64,000 bases of DNA from Acidimicrobiia bacterium (GTDB lineage Bacteria > Actinomycetota > Acidimicrobiia > Spongiisociales > ZC4RG35), in NCBI GenBank assembly GCA_028284765.1, contig JANQRA010000018.1:161541-225540 (forward strand), read 5' to 3'. A program made the translations under genes and the position numbers. Every line of letters starts with the position of its first letter. The stretch's first letter is position 1. Positions 17,992-25,814 of the stretch are shown here, piece after piece. The notes under the pieces were generated by a model. That model was not told where the DNA came from, did no database searches, and saw only the letters and a program-made list of their open reading frames with translations.

Positions 17992-18647
17992 GGTACCGGG
18001 ATGACTTCGTAGTCCTTCGTGATGACGAAATCAGCGAGTTGTTTGTGGCCAGCAATGATTTTGTGTTCCGTCTCGAGCACCTTCTCGATGAATGGGTCGC
18101 CAACCTCGTTGCCGCGATTGCGCTTCTGCCGGTGCTCCAACGTGTCGAGTCGGTTGCGAGCGATGAACACTCTCGAGTCGAGATTCTTGAGGAGAGACGT
18201 GTAAGTGCCTTCCACGACGACGACGTCGACGCCACGAAGGTCGATGGTCTCGTCCTCGACAGTGTTCTTGTTGTAATCGACGAGCGGTTTGACGATCTCT
18301 TCGGCTCCAGCGATGGCCTCGACAAGGTTCTGTTCGAGGAGGTCGAGCCGAACCTCGACGTGCGGACCCAGCCAGCTGTCGTCTTCCCGTCGCCTGGCGT
18401 CGTTGGGTTTCGGCGGAAGCCGGAAGTAGTCGTCTTGACCCAGCAGAACCGACGACAAGCCGTGTGTCTCCAGCTCTTCGCAGATCGCCTGCCCAGTCTC
18501 GGACTTGCCGCTCCCTGACTCGCCAGCGATCGACATGGTGTAGCGGCTGCTTTTCGACTTCACCGATTCAACGATCGCCGGAACGATGGAGCGGGCCGCG
18601 GCCCTGTGATGTTCCTCGACAACGACAACGTCACCCTTCACTTGCAC
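17988..18647 (-). CDS. P-loop kinase of the uridine kinase/phosphoribulokinase type
   Basis: This 219-residue protein has a Walker A motif GESGSGKS at residues 42-49, a DDYFRLPP segment resembling the uridine kinase substrate loop, a Walker B-like VVVVEGTYTSLL and an arginine-rich lid (RNRLDTLEHRQKRNRGNE). The fold suggests phosphorylation of a small hydroxylated molecule. The gene is immediately upstream of, and overlaps, the GH13_18 phosphorylase, so its natural substrate may be the sugar or polyol released by that enzyme, for example fructose or glycerate. That link is inference from position. Confidence 0.72.
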   Translation of the reverse strand: MQVKGDVVVVEEHHRAAARSIVPAIVESVKSKSSRYTMSIAGESGSGKSETGQAICEELETHGLSSVLLGQDDYFRLPPKPNDARRREDDSWLGPHVEVRLDLLEQNLVEAIAGAEEIVKPLVDYNKNTVEDETIDLRGVDVVVVEGTYTSLLKNLDSRVFIARNRLDTLEHRQKRNRGNEVGDPFIEKVLETEHKIIAGHKQLADFVITKDYEVIPVP

Positions 18648-18725
18648 TCCGATCCACCAGCTGCTCCTGGACCGTGACCATCGTGGTCGGGCAGTCTCTT
18701 CGTGTCAGCCTAGGCACACAGCTGA

Positions 18726-18942
18726 GATTCCTTCGTCGCACAGATCAGACAGATGGTTATGCCGTTCGCCGTTCTCACGCTGTTCAACACGGCAGCTCTC
18801 AGCCGTTTCGCCAGGGCTTCGGTACTCGACAACCTGTCGTCTGACTACGTCCGAACGGCTCGATCCAAGGGGCTTGGCGAGACGAGGGTCGTCACCGTGC
18901 ACGGACTGCGAAACAGCATCATCCCCGTCATCGGGCTGGCCA
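18726..18942 (+). pseudogene. Fragment of a DppB/OppB-type peptide ABC permease gene
   Basis: The reading frame here encodes a stretch characteristic of the DppB/OppB inner-membrane domain: FNTAALSRFARASVLD, then SSDYVRTARSKGLGE (the EAA coupling loop) and VVTVHGLRNSIIPVIGL. Only about 70 codons of a protein normally above 300 residues remain; a stop (TGA at 18723) precedes it, and after IIPVIGL the sequence stops resembling the family. No other parts of the gene or of its operon are seen nearby. It fills most of the 318-base stretch between the kinase and the dehydrogenase beta gene and ends beside the stop codon of the latter. Confidence 0.75.
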
Positions 18943-18965
18943 GGCCGACACCAGTGGGGAGACGA

Positions 18966-19985
18966 TCAGCGTTCGAGCAGCGAGCGACTCGCCGCCACGA
19001 TTCGACTTGAGTTGGGTAAGGCGTCGTGCTCGAGGTTCGGCGCAAGGGGGATCGTCGTTTCAACGGCGACGCGATCGTAGGAACACTCGACTCCCTCCTC
19101 CAGGAGGATGGCGCCGATCTCGCCCGTCAGCCCTCCGCGTAGGTAGTCCTCGTCGACTGCGACCACTCGTCCACAGCGTTTGGCGACTTCGACGATCATC
19201 TCACGGTCGAGCGGGGCGACACTTCGAAGGTCGAGCACCGTCGCCTCGACGCCCTCCGCCGCCAATTCAGCGGCGGCCTCCATGCATCGATGAACCCCGA
19301 CACCGACGCTGATCAAGGCAAGATCCTCGCCTTCCCGTCGGATGCGGCCCGACCCGAACGGAACCGCCTCGACCGGGACTGGCACGTCGCCGATCGCTCC
19401 ACCTGCCGGCACAACGTCCTGGAAGTCCACCGTGTTTCGGCTGTCCCCGCCGAGGTAGTCGAGGAACCGCTCGGAGAGAAGCTTGTGCTCGAGGAACACG
19501 ACAAACCCGTCATCTTGGACCGCACTCAGCATCAACCCGGCAGCGTCGTCCGGAGTCGAAGGGCACACGACGGTCGTCGATGGCAAAGAGGCAAGCATGC
19601 CCCACAGAGCCTGACTGTGCTGGCCGCCGTCGGCGTACCAGCCGCCGACTCGAGCTCGGATCACGAGCGGGATGGTCCATCGACCGCCGGAGAAGTCATG
19701 GAACTTCGACGCCGCGTTGACGACCGGGCACCAGGCAGCGGTGAGGAAGTCGACCAGCATGACTTCAACGACTGGCCGCAAGCCGACCATTGCCGCTCCG
19801 ACACCTGCATAAACGAACGCAGCCTCGCTGATTGGGGTGTCGAGTACACGCGTCGGGCCAAAGCGGGATAGGAGCTCGTAGTGGATGAGTTGCACGTCCT
19901 CACCCCAGGTCACCACGGTCGAGTCGTCGGCCATTGCCTCCCCGAGGGCGAAGTCCACAGCTTCTCCGTAGCGCATTGAGGTCAT
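18966..19985 (-). CDS. 2-oxoacid dehydrogenase E1 component, beta subunit
   Basis: This 339-residue protein matches the pyruvate/branched-chain 2-oxoacid/acetoin dehydrogenase E1-beta family: it starts with MRYGEAVDFALGEAMADD, has DTPISEAAFVYAGVGAAM, the active-site GGQHSQALWGMLAS segment, and the C-terminal transketolase domain with VLDLRSVAPLDREMI and VAVDEDYLRGGLTGEI. With the alpha subunit it forms the thiamine diphosphate-dependent heterotetramer. The start overlaps the alpha-subunit stop by four bases. No E2 or E3 gene follows; the downstream side holds only a permease fragment. Confidence 0.92.
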   Translation of the reverse strand: MTSMRYGEAVDFALGEAMADDSTVVTWGEDVQLIHYELLSRFGPTRVLDTPISEAAFVYAGVGAAMVGLRPVVEVMLVDFLTAAWCPVVNAASKFHDFSGGRWTIPLVIRARVGGWYADGGQHSQALWGMLASLPSTTVVCPSTPDDAAGLMLSAVQDDGFVVFLEHKLLSERFLDYLGGDSRNTVDFQDVVPAGGAIGDVPVPVEAVPFGSGRIRREGEDLALISVGVGVHRCMEAAAELAAEGVEATVLDLRSVAPLDREMIVEVAKRCGRVVAVDEDYLRGGLTGEIGAILLEEGVECSYDRVAVETTIPLAPNLEHDALPNSSRIVAASRSLLER

Positions 19986-21046
19986 CCGGCCCCGCCCTGT
20001 TTGCCAAACACGGGCCGAATCCCCACCATCTCTCGGGCCGTCCTCATGGCAGTGCCCATGGTCTCGGCCTCCGCGGTCTCGATGGCCGCTGCTTGCGCAT
20101 GTGCCACTTGCTTCCTGAAGCGGCGTACCGGGTCTCTCATGGCACCTCTGGCCCGATCGCGAGCAGCTCGGCCTCCGCGTAGCGTCAATTCGCGTAGTCC
20201 TTGAGTCACATCTGCACGAGAACCTCGAGGTGCCTTGAGTCCTCGTCGTATGTCGTTCGCCAACGTGCCGATCTCTGTGATGGGGTTATTGGTGAGCCGC
20301 AGCAACGGGTCGCCCTCGAAGTGCCCGCCAGGTCGGTGACAAGTGGCGTAGAGGAGACCTGGCCCCTTGCCAGCCCGCGCTCGCCGGATCAGCTTTCCGG
20401 CTGCGGCATACACATCGCTGTGCCTCGTGCCCCGGACTGTCTCGACAGCTAGCCCGAACGATCGAGCACGGTCGACGAGGTTGCCTCCGGTCACAGAAGC
20501 TGAGTACGTGGTGATCGACCAGCGATTGTCTTTGCACACGAACACCACCGGCAGCTGCCAGGCAACGGCCATGTTGTAGGCCTCCATCAGCATGCCCTGG
20601 TTCATGGCTGCCTCGCCATGGAACGCGATGGCAACTTGGCCTTCCTCGAGTTGGCGAAGCGCAATGGCATTGCCAACAGCCAGCGGCCCAGACGATCCGA
20701 CGATCCCATCAGCGGCCATCCGCAGCTCCGGATCCATGAGGTGCATGTGCCCGGCACGTCCTCGATTCATGCCCTCTTCCGACCCCATGACCTCGAGCAT
20801 CAAACTCAAGGGGTCCACCCCTCGAGCGATCATCGGACCGGTGCTGCGGTGGTCGAGGGCAACAGTGTCGCCGGGGGTGAGGTGCATGACCACGCCGGCG
20901 TTGATGGCTTCTTCCCCGATGCCAGAGTGATACTCGCCAGGCACCAGACCGTCAGCCCACGCGGCGACGAGGTGATCCTCGGCCAGCCGCATCCGAACCA
21001 TCATGCGATAGGTTGAGGCGGGGTCGGATGCCTTGGGACCGGGCAT
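19982..21046 (-). CDS. 2-oxoacid dehydrogenase E1 component, alpha subunit
   Basis: This 354-residue protein resembles acetoin/pyruvate dehydrogenase E1-alpha (MMVRMRLAEDHL, EYHSGIGEEAINAG, DHRSTGPMIARG, NRGRAGHMHLMDPE, FVCKDNRWSITT). The thiamine-diphosphate metal motif, normally GDGAANQG, reads HGEAAMNQG, so the second position is Glu and the third Ala. The tail after residue 290 is unusually Arg/Ala-rich. The ATG at 21046 is six bases from a TAGCCT -10 box. The 2-oxo substrate is uncertain. Confidence 0.9.
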   Translation of the reverse strand: MPGPKASDPASTYRMMVRMRLAEDHLVAAWADGLVPGEYHSGIGEEAINAGVVMHLTPGDTVALDHRSTGPMIARGVDPLSLMLEVMGSEEGMNRGRAGHMHLMDPELRMAADGIVGSSGPLAVGNAIALRQLEEGQVAIAFHGEAAMNQGMLMEAYNMAVAWQLPVVFVCKDNRWSITTYSASVTGGNLVDRARSFGLAVETVRGTRHSDVYAAAGKLIRRARAGKGPGLLYATCHRPGGHFEGDPLLRLTNNPITEIGTLANDIRRGLKAPRGSRADVTQGLRELTLRGGRAARDRARGAMRDPVRRFRKQVAHAQAAAIETAEAETMGTAMRTAREMVGIRPVFGKQGGAG

Positions 21047-21052
21047 GGTCCG

Positions 21053-21058
21053 AGGCTA
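21053..21058 (-). promoter_or_regulatory. -10 box of the E1-alpha promoter
   Basis: Read on the minus strand this is TAGCCT, six bases before the ATG of the E1-alpha gene, consistent with a leaderless transcript. The adjacent palindrome lies in the -10/-35 spacer. Confidence 0.4.
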
Positions 21059-21059
21059 A

Positions 21060-21073
21060 CGACGTATACGTCG
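21060..21073. promoter_or_regulatory. 14-bp perfect palindrome between divergent E1 and transhydrogenase operons
   Basis: CGACGTATACGTCG is a perfect palindrome. It sits directly upstream of the E1-alpha -10 box, where a bound repressor would block that promoter, and about 75 bases upstream of the pntAA start. No adjacent regulator gene is present, so the binding protein is unknown. Confidence 0.45.
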
Positions 21074-21110
21074 CCGATGCCCGGTGGGTCGCTGCTCGGT
21101 TGTGGTGGTC

Positions 21111-21139
21111 TCGACCGCAGTGACGCTGCCAGTTAGCGT
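21111..21139 (+). promoter_or_regulatory. Promoter of the transhydrogenase operon
   Basis: TCGACC (21111-21116) and TAGCGT (21134-21139) are 17 bases apart. The -10 box is nine bases from the ATG of pntAA, again suggesting a leaderless or nearly leaderless message. Confidence 0.45.
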
Positions 21140-21148
21140 TGGGAGCCG

Positions 21149-22282
21149 ATGCACATTGCCATACCGGCCGAGGGTCCGGGAGAACGCCGAGTCGCAATGA
21201 CCCCACAGGTGACCCTGCGGCTAATAGAAGGACGCCACACGATTGCCGTTGAAGCTGGAGCGGGGGTGGGTTCAGGATTTGCTGATGATGCTTATTCCGA
21301 CGCCGGCGCCACAGTGACAGGGTCACCCTTCCAAGGTGCAGATCTGGTTGCGGTAGTCGGTCCACCGTCGACCGAACTGGCGAGGCGCATCCCCGAGGGC
21401 GCAGCGCTGGTCGGGTTTCTCGATCCCTTCAACTCCGACGAACTCGTTCGGGTGCTGATGGACCGGAGCGTCGCTGCCTTCTCAATGGAGTCGATTCCTC
21501 GAACCACTCTCGCCCAAAGCATGGATGCACTGTCTTCTCAGGCCACCGCAGCCGGATATCACTCGGTTCTTCTGGCAGCCGTCTCCACCCCACGTTTCTT
21601 CCCGATGCTTACCACCGCCGCTGGCACCATCCCTCCGGTCAAGCTGCTGGTACTTGGCGCCGGGGTCGCTGGTCTTCAAGCGATCGCGACGGCAAGACGA
21701 CTAGGTGCAGCCGTGTCCGCCTATGACATTCGGCCTGAAGTGCGCGAGCAGATCGAGAGCCTTGGGGCTCGGTTCGTCGCAGCTCCGGTCGACGAGTCGG
21801 CGGCTGCCGCCACGGGGTACGCCAAAGAGGTATCCGACGAGACACAGCGACGGCAGCAGGATGCCCTCGCCGAGGTCGTTGCCGAGTCGGATGTGGTTGT
21901 CACCACGGCGCAGATCCCCGGGATGCCCGCACCCTTGCTGATCTCGCGAGAGATGGTCGAGCGGATGCGGCCCGGCTCGGTCATCGTCGATGTCGCTGCC
22001 CCCTCGGGTGGAAACTGTGAGTTGACGCGTCCCGGGTCCACGATTGATCACAACGGTGTGAAGATCGTCGGCCCGACCGATCTTGCCGGACGGGTTGCGC
22101 ACGACGCGAGCCAGATGTACGCACGCAACCTCGCATCATTCTTGAGCAGGATCAGCGGAGACGACGCCGAGATCACGTTTGACTTCGACGATGAGATCGT
22201 CTCGGAGGCGTGTGTCACCTACGACGGTCGGGTAGTTCATCCGACCGTGCGCCGATCCATGGGTCTGGACGGTCAGGAATGA
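21149..22282 (+). CDS. pntAA: Proton-translocating NAD(P) transhydrogenase, alpha subunit part 1 (NAD-binding domain I)
   Basis: This 377-residue soluble domain I begins with the family motif IAIPAEGPGERRVAMTPQ. It has the Rossmann motif VLGAGVAGLQAIATARRLGA (about residues 169-188), SAYDIRPEVREQIESLGA and the RQQDALAEVVAESDVVVTTA segment, followed by VDVAAPSGGNCE. In actinobacteria the alpha chain is commonly split in two, as here. The complex transfers hydride between NADH and NADP+ using the proton gradient, mainly to supply NADPH. The stop overlaps pntAB. Confidence 0.94.
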   Translation: MHIAIPAEGPGERRVAMTPQVTLRLIEGRHTIAVEAGAGVGSGFADDAYSDAGATVTGSPFQGADLVAVVGPPSTELARRIPEGAALVGFLDPFNSDELVRVLMDRSVAAFSMESIPRTTLAQSMDALSSQATAAGYHSVLLAAVSTPRFFPMLTTAAGTIPPVKLLVLGAGVAGLQAIATARRLGAAVSAYDIRPEVREQIESLGARFVAAPVDESAAAATGYAKEVSDETQRRQQDALAEVVAESDVVVTTAQIPGMPAPLLISREMVERMRPGSVIVDVAAPSGGNCELTRPGSTIDHNGVKIVGPTDLAGRVAHDASQMYARNLASFLSRISGDDAEITFDFDDEIVSEACVTYDGRVVHPTVRRSMGLDGQE

Positions 22283-22581
22283 GCGCTCTGGTCGTCGGAA
22301 TCACTGTCTTCGTCCTGGCTGCTTTCGTTGGATTCGAGCTGATTTCCAAAGTGCCTCCCACCCTCCACACGCCTCTGATGTCGGGTGCCAATGCCATTTC
22401 TGGAATAACGATCATCGGTGCGATCACAGCAGCGGGCCTGGGGAATACATCCCTCGCCCAGGTCCTGGGGTTCCTGGCGGTTGTCGCGGCAACCATCAAC
22501 GTGGTCGGTGGGTTCGTAGTTACTGATCGAATGCTCGAGATGTTCCGCAGTCGGTCCGACCGGGAGAAGAAGCGGGAATGA
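22279..22581 (+). CDS. pntAB: NAD(P) transhydrogenase, alpha subunit part 2 (membrane helices)
   Basis: This 100-residue protein is mostly membrane-embedded with three to four helices and the family signature HTPLMSGANAISGI (residues about 30-43). The ATG at 22279 overlaps the pntAA stop (ATGA), and its own end overlaps pntB by four bases, so all three subunits are translationally coupled. A longer open frame beginning further upstream is not needed, since the short form matches the usual subunit size. Confidence 0.93.
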   Translation: MSALVVGITVFVLAAFVGFELISKVPPTLHTPLMSGANAISGITIIGAITAAGLGNTSLAQVLGFLAVVAATINVVGGFVVTDRMLEMFRSRSDREKKRE

Positions 22582-23945
22582 CTCAGCTTCTCTATCTCGC
22601 CGCAGCTGTGGCTTTCATTGTCGGCCTCAGACGACTCGGTGCTCCGAGCAGCGCACGCTCCGGCAACCGCATCGCGGCCTTCGGGATGCTGGCGGCCATC
22701 GTCATCACGTTGGTCGACCAGGACATCCTCAACTGGTGGGTAGTGGCTGCTGGGCTCGCTGTGGGAGCAGTCCTTGGGCTGTGGGCAGCGCTGCGAGTGC
22801 AGATGACAGCGATGCCGCAGATGGTCGCCATCTTCAACGGTCTAGGCGGTGTTGCGTCGGCCCTGGTCGCGGCGACGGAGGTCGCCGAGATGAGCCTCGC
22901 CCAGGCGCCGCCAGAAACCTCGGTTTCCGTGCTGATTTCAATTGTCATCGGCTCGATCACTTTCACCGGCAGCTTCGTCGCCTTTGGCAAGCTTCAGGGA
23001 GTACTCCCGGGACGACCACTGCTCTTCCCTGGCCAGATGGTGGTCAACGGTCTTCTGGTTCTGGGGTTGGTCGGCCTCGCAATTTGGGCCGGAGTCACCG
23101 GTGAGGACGTGGGTTATTGGCTGGTAGCGGGGCTGGCGCTACTGCTCGGAGTCATGACGGTCATACCCATCGGTGGAGCCGACATGCCCGTTGTCATCTC
23201 CCTCCTCAACTCGTTCTCGGGCTTGGCAGCCGCAGCAGCCGGATTTGTGATCGAGTCGAGCCCGCTGATCATTGGGGGAGCGCTGGTTGGCGCAGCTGGC
23301 CTGATACTGACCGTGCAGATGACCGAGGCAATGAATCGGTCACTGGGCAACGTCCTCTTCGCTGGATTTGGCACGGAGGCCGGCGGCGGCAGTGCAGCCA
23401 CCATGTCGGAGCAGCCGGTGAAACGTGCGACCCCGGAAGATGCCGCCATCAGCTTGGGCTATGCCGACTCAGTGATGATCGTCCCTGGATACGGGCTGGC
23501 TGTTGCCCAGGCCCAGCATGCGGTTCGGAAGCTGGCCGACGCTCTCGAGGAGCGTGGGGCAACTGTCCACTACGCGATTCACCCGGTGGCCGGACGCATG
23601 CCGGGACACATGAATGTGCTTTTGGCCGAGGCAGATGTGCCCTACGAGCAGCTTCTGGATCTCGAGCAGGCCGACCCTCAGTTCCCACAGACCGATGTTG
23701 TTCTGATCCTCGGCGCCAATGACGTGGTCAACCCCTCGGCCCGAGATGACCAGGCCTCACCGATCTACGGAATGCCAATTCTCAACGTCGACCGGGCCGG
23801 CACCGTGATTGTTGTGAAGCGAAGCCTGTCGCCGGGTTTCGCCGGCATCGACAATCCGCTCTTCTACGACGAGAGGACGCTGATGTTCTTCGCCGACGCC
23901 AAGGAAGCGCTCGAACAGACAGTCAATGCGCTGAAGAGCGTCTAG
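22578..23945 (+). CDS. pntB: NAD(P) transhydrogenase, beta subunit
   Basis: This 455-residue subunit combines about nine transmembrane helices (to about residue 265) with the NADP-binding domain III. Typical features are QMVAIFNGLGGVASALVA, the GADMPVVISLLNSFSGLAAAAAGF membrane segment, the fingerprint VPGYGLAVAQAQHAVRKLAD near residue 310, HPVAGRMPGHMNVLLAEA, and LGANDVVNPSA. Length and order match known PntB proteins. It completes the proton-pumping transhydrogenase. Confidence 0.95.
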   Translation: MTQLLYLAAAVAFIVGLRRLGAPSSARSGNRIAAFGMLAAIVITLVDQDILNWWVVAAGLAVGAVLGLWAALRVQMTAMPQMVAIFNGLGGVASALVAATEVAEMSLAQAPPETSVSVLISIVIGSITFTGSFVAFGKLQGVLPGRPLLFPGQMVVNGLLVLGLVGLAIWAGVTGEDVGYWLVAGLALLLGVMTVIPIGGADMPVVISLLNSFSGLAAAAAGFVIESSPLIIGGALVGAAGLILTVQMTEAMNRSLGNVLFAGFGTEAGGGSAATMSEQPVKRATPEDAAISLGYADSVMIVPGYGLAVAQAQHAVRKLADALEERGATVHYAIHPVAGRMPGHMNVLLAEADVPYEQLLDLEQADPQFPQTDVVLILGANDVVNPSARDDQASPIYGMPILNVDRAGTVIVVKRSLSPGFAGIDNPLFYDERTLMFFADAKEALEQTVNALKSV

Positions 23946-23996
23946 AGAAGACATGCCGTCGCCCGACCGTTAAACGCCCAGCTACCTCCAGCAAAC

Positions 23997-24689
23997 ATGG
24001 TGCAGATCCTCGACGAGTCATCAATTCAACACCTGCCGGAACCTGTGGTCCGGAGCCTGCGACGTTCAGGGGTGCTCGGGCGACCGATCCCACGACGAGT
24101 CAACATCAAGCAGCGTGGCGAGATATTGCTGCGTGACCGCTGGTTTCCATTCGACGCCGATCAGTCCTATACGACTGACGCCCCCTCCTTCGCCTGGACG
24201 GCGCGCGTCAAGATCGCCGGCCTGCCGATCGCCAGGGCAACGGATTCGCTTGTCGGAGGCCGAGGCCGGATTCACGTACGACTGCTCAATCTGTTCACGG
24301 TCGTGGATGCCAGCGGCAAAGAGATGGATGAGGGTGCCCTGATGAGGTGGCTCAACGAGACCATGTGGTTCCCGCAAGTCTGGGCCACTGACGTCATCTC
24401 TTGGCGGCCCGTTGACGATAAGACAGCGGTAGGTCGAGTCGCTGTTGAAGGCCTGGCCGTGGAAGCTGCGTTCAGATTCGACGGGGAAGGTCGTCTCTTA
24501 GACTTCAGTGCCGATCGCTATCGGATGGACGGTGACTCAGCCGCCTTGGCGCCTTGGCGCACACCGATCACGGACCACGGCACATTCGACGGCGTGGAGG
24601 TTCCGAGTCGGGGGAGTGCCTTGTGGGACCTCGAAGCGGGGACCCTCGAATACATCCGATTGCAAATCACCGACGTCCGATACGAGTAG
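23997..24689 (+). CDS. DUF6544/DUF6920-like protein of unknown function
   Basis: This 230-residue soluble protein resembles a family annotated DUF6544/DUF6920. The pattern LPEPVVRSLRRSGVLG at the N terminus, QRGEILLRDRWFPFDADQSY, and W-TARVKIAGLPIARATDS are what I recognise. No catalytic motif or signal peptide is visible. It is 51 bases after pntB on the same strand and may share its transcript. Function unknown. Confidence 0.65.
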   Translation: MVQILDESSIQHLPEPVVRSLRRSGVLGRPIPRRVNIKQRGEILLRDRWFPFDADQSYTTDAPSFAWTARVKIAGLPIARATDSLVGGRGRIHVRLLNLFTVVDASGKEMDEGALMRWLNETMWFPQVWATDVISWRPVDDKTAVGRVAVEGLAVEAAFRFDGEGRLLDFSADRYRMDGDSAALAPWRTPITDHGTFDGVEVPSRGSALWDLEAGTLEYIRLQITDVRYE

Positions 24690-24785
24690 CGGGGGCCTTG
24701 CGGGGCCTGTCTACCGATCGGAACGCATGCATGTCCCTCCGGCTTCGCCCCGCAATTCGTCGATGGCGTCCCTTGTTCTGGCACC

Positions 24786-25643
24786 TCACGGCAGACGGAC
24801 CTCCACCGCAGCGGCCAAGCGTTCCGCCGCTTCAGCCGACATCGACAACCACAATGCTGGATCGACTGCCTCGATTTCGATCAGTGAGACGACGTCACCG
24901 ATCACGACGTCGAGCCTGGCATACAAAGGATGCTGGGGGAACGAATCCAGAATGGACCTCACCTCTCGCATCGGTAGAGAGTCAAGTTCGACGGATGTGG
25001 CAGTGGCGCCGTACGCACGGTGGGATCGGAACTCACCAGGCTTCGGCAGCTTCTGGACTGCGTGAGTCACCTCGCCGTCGATGACGATGATGCTCGTCTC
25101 ACCGTGGGAACCAATTTCGGGAATGAACTCCTGGAGCATCCACGGTGTCCAATCCCTTTCGAAGCCGGAATTGTCGAGATCTCGTGCTCGGTTGTGGTCG
25201 ATCATTTCAACCCCGTGGCCGCTGCCTCCAAAGGCGGGTTTGAGTACAGCTTGGTGCCAACCGTGGTTGCCAAGAGTCCGCTCCAACCTTCCAGCGTGCA
25301 CCTCAACGGTCTCCGGGACGTGAACAGATCCCGCTGACAGGTCGATTACGTAACGCTTGTCGAGGCACCACCGAACGGTCGAAGGGAGATTCCAGATCGA
25401 CACGCCCTCGGCCTCGAGCCAGCCGAACCATGCCAGGTAGCTGTCGAATGTCGCCTCATCCTTCCAGGCATCCCAAGCTGACCGGAGCACAAGCAGGTCG
25501 GCACTAGCGGTTGTATGGCGCTCTCCATTCCAGGGCACAGCGATAGCTCGGTGACCTCGGCGTTCGAGAGCGGCCACGAGGAGCTGATCGTCTGTCGTGA
25601 CCTCGGGGTAGGCCAAACAGGTCACCAAGCCGATGGTTGCCAC
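24786..25643 (-). CDS. ATP-grasp ligase, RimK/DcsG-like
   Basis: This 285-residue enzyme has the compact fold of RimK/glutathione synthetase-type ATP-grasp ligases: LVLRSAWDAWKDEATFDSYL, SIWNLPSTVRWCLDKRYVID (residues about 83-102, preceding the ATP-grasp core), a nucleotide-binding lysine in AVLKPAFGGSGHGVE (about 142-156), LQEFIPEI, and C-terminal metal ligands in RLDVVIGDVVSLIEIEAVDP. Relatives include the cycloserine enzyme DcsG and many uncharacterised actinobacterial proteins. It should form an amide-type bond using ATP. It is a single gene, not close to the other ATP-grasp cluster in this window. Confidence 0.8.
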   Translation of the reverse strand: MATIGLVTCLAYPEVTTDDQLLVAALERRGHRAIAVPWNGERHTTASADLLVLRSAWDAWKDEATFDSYLAWFGWLEAEGVSIWNLPSTVRWCLDKRYVIDLSAGSVHVPETVEVHAGRLERTLGNHGWHQAVLKPAFGGSGHGVEMIDHNRARDLDNSGFERDWTPWMLQEFIPEIGSHGETSIIVIDGEVTHAVQKLPKPGEFRSHRAYGATATSVELDSLPMREVRSILDSFPQHPLYARLDVVIGDVVSLIEIEAVDPALWLSMSAEAAERLAAAVEVRLP

Positions 25644-25814
25644 GCGTTTCGAACCTAGCCGCCCAACCGGTGATACGCGCTATTGCTCGTGCGGAACCCC
25701 AGCACGGCCCTGGGTTATCCGGCTTTCCGAGGTCGGCCAGCGGATTAGGTCTCCGGCGCCACGTTCGAGCGAGGCGTGGCGCCCGGAAATGGTGGCCGGT
25801 CAGCTGAATGGGGA

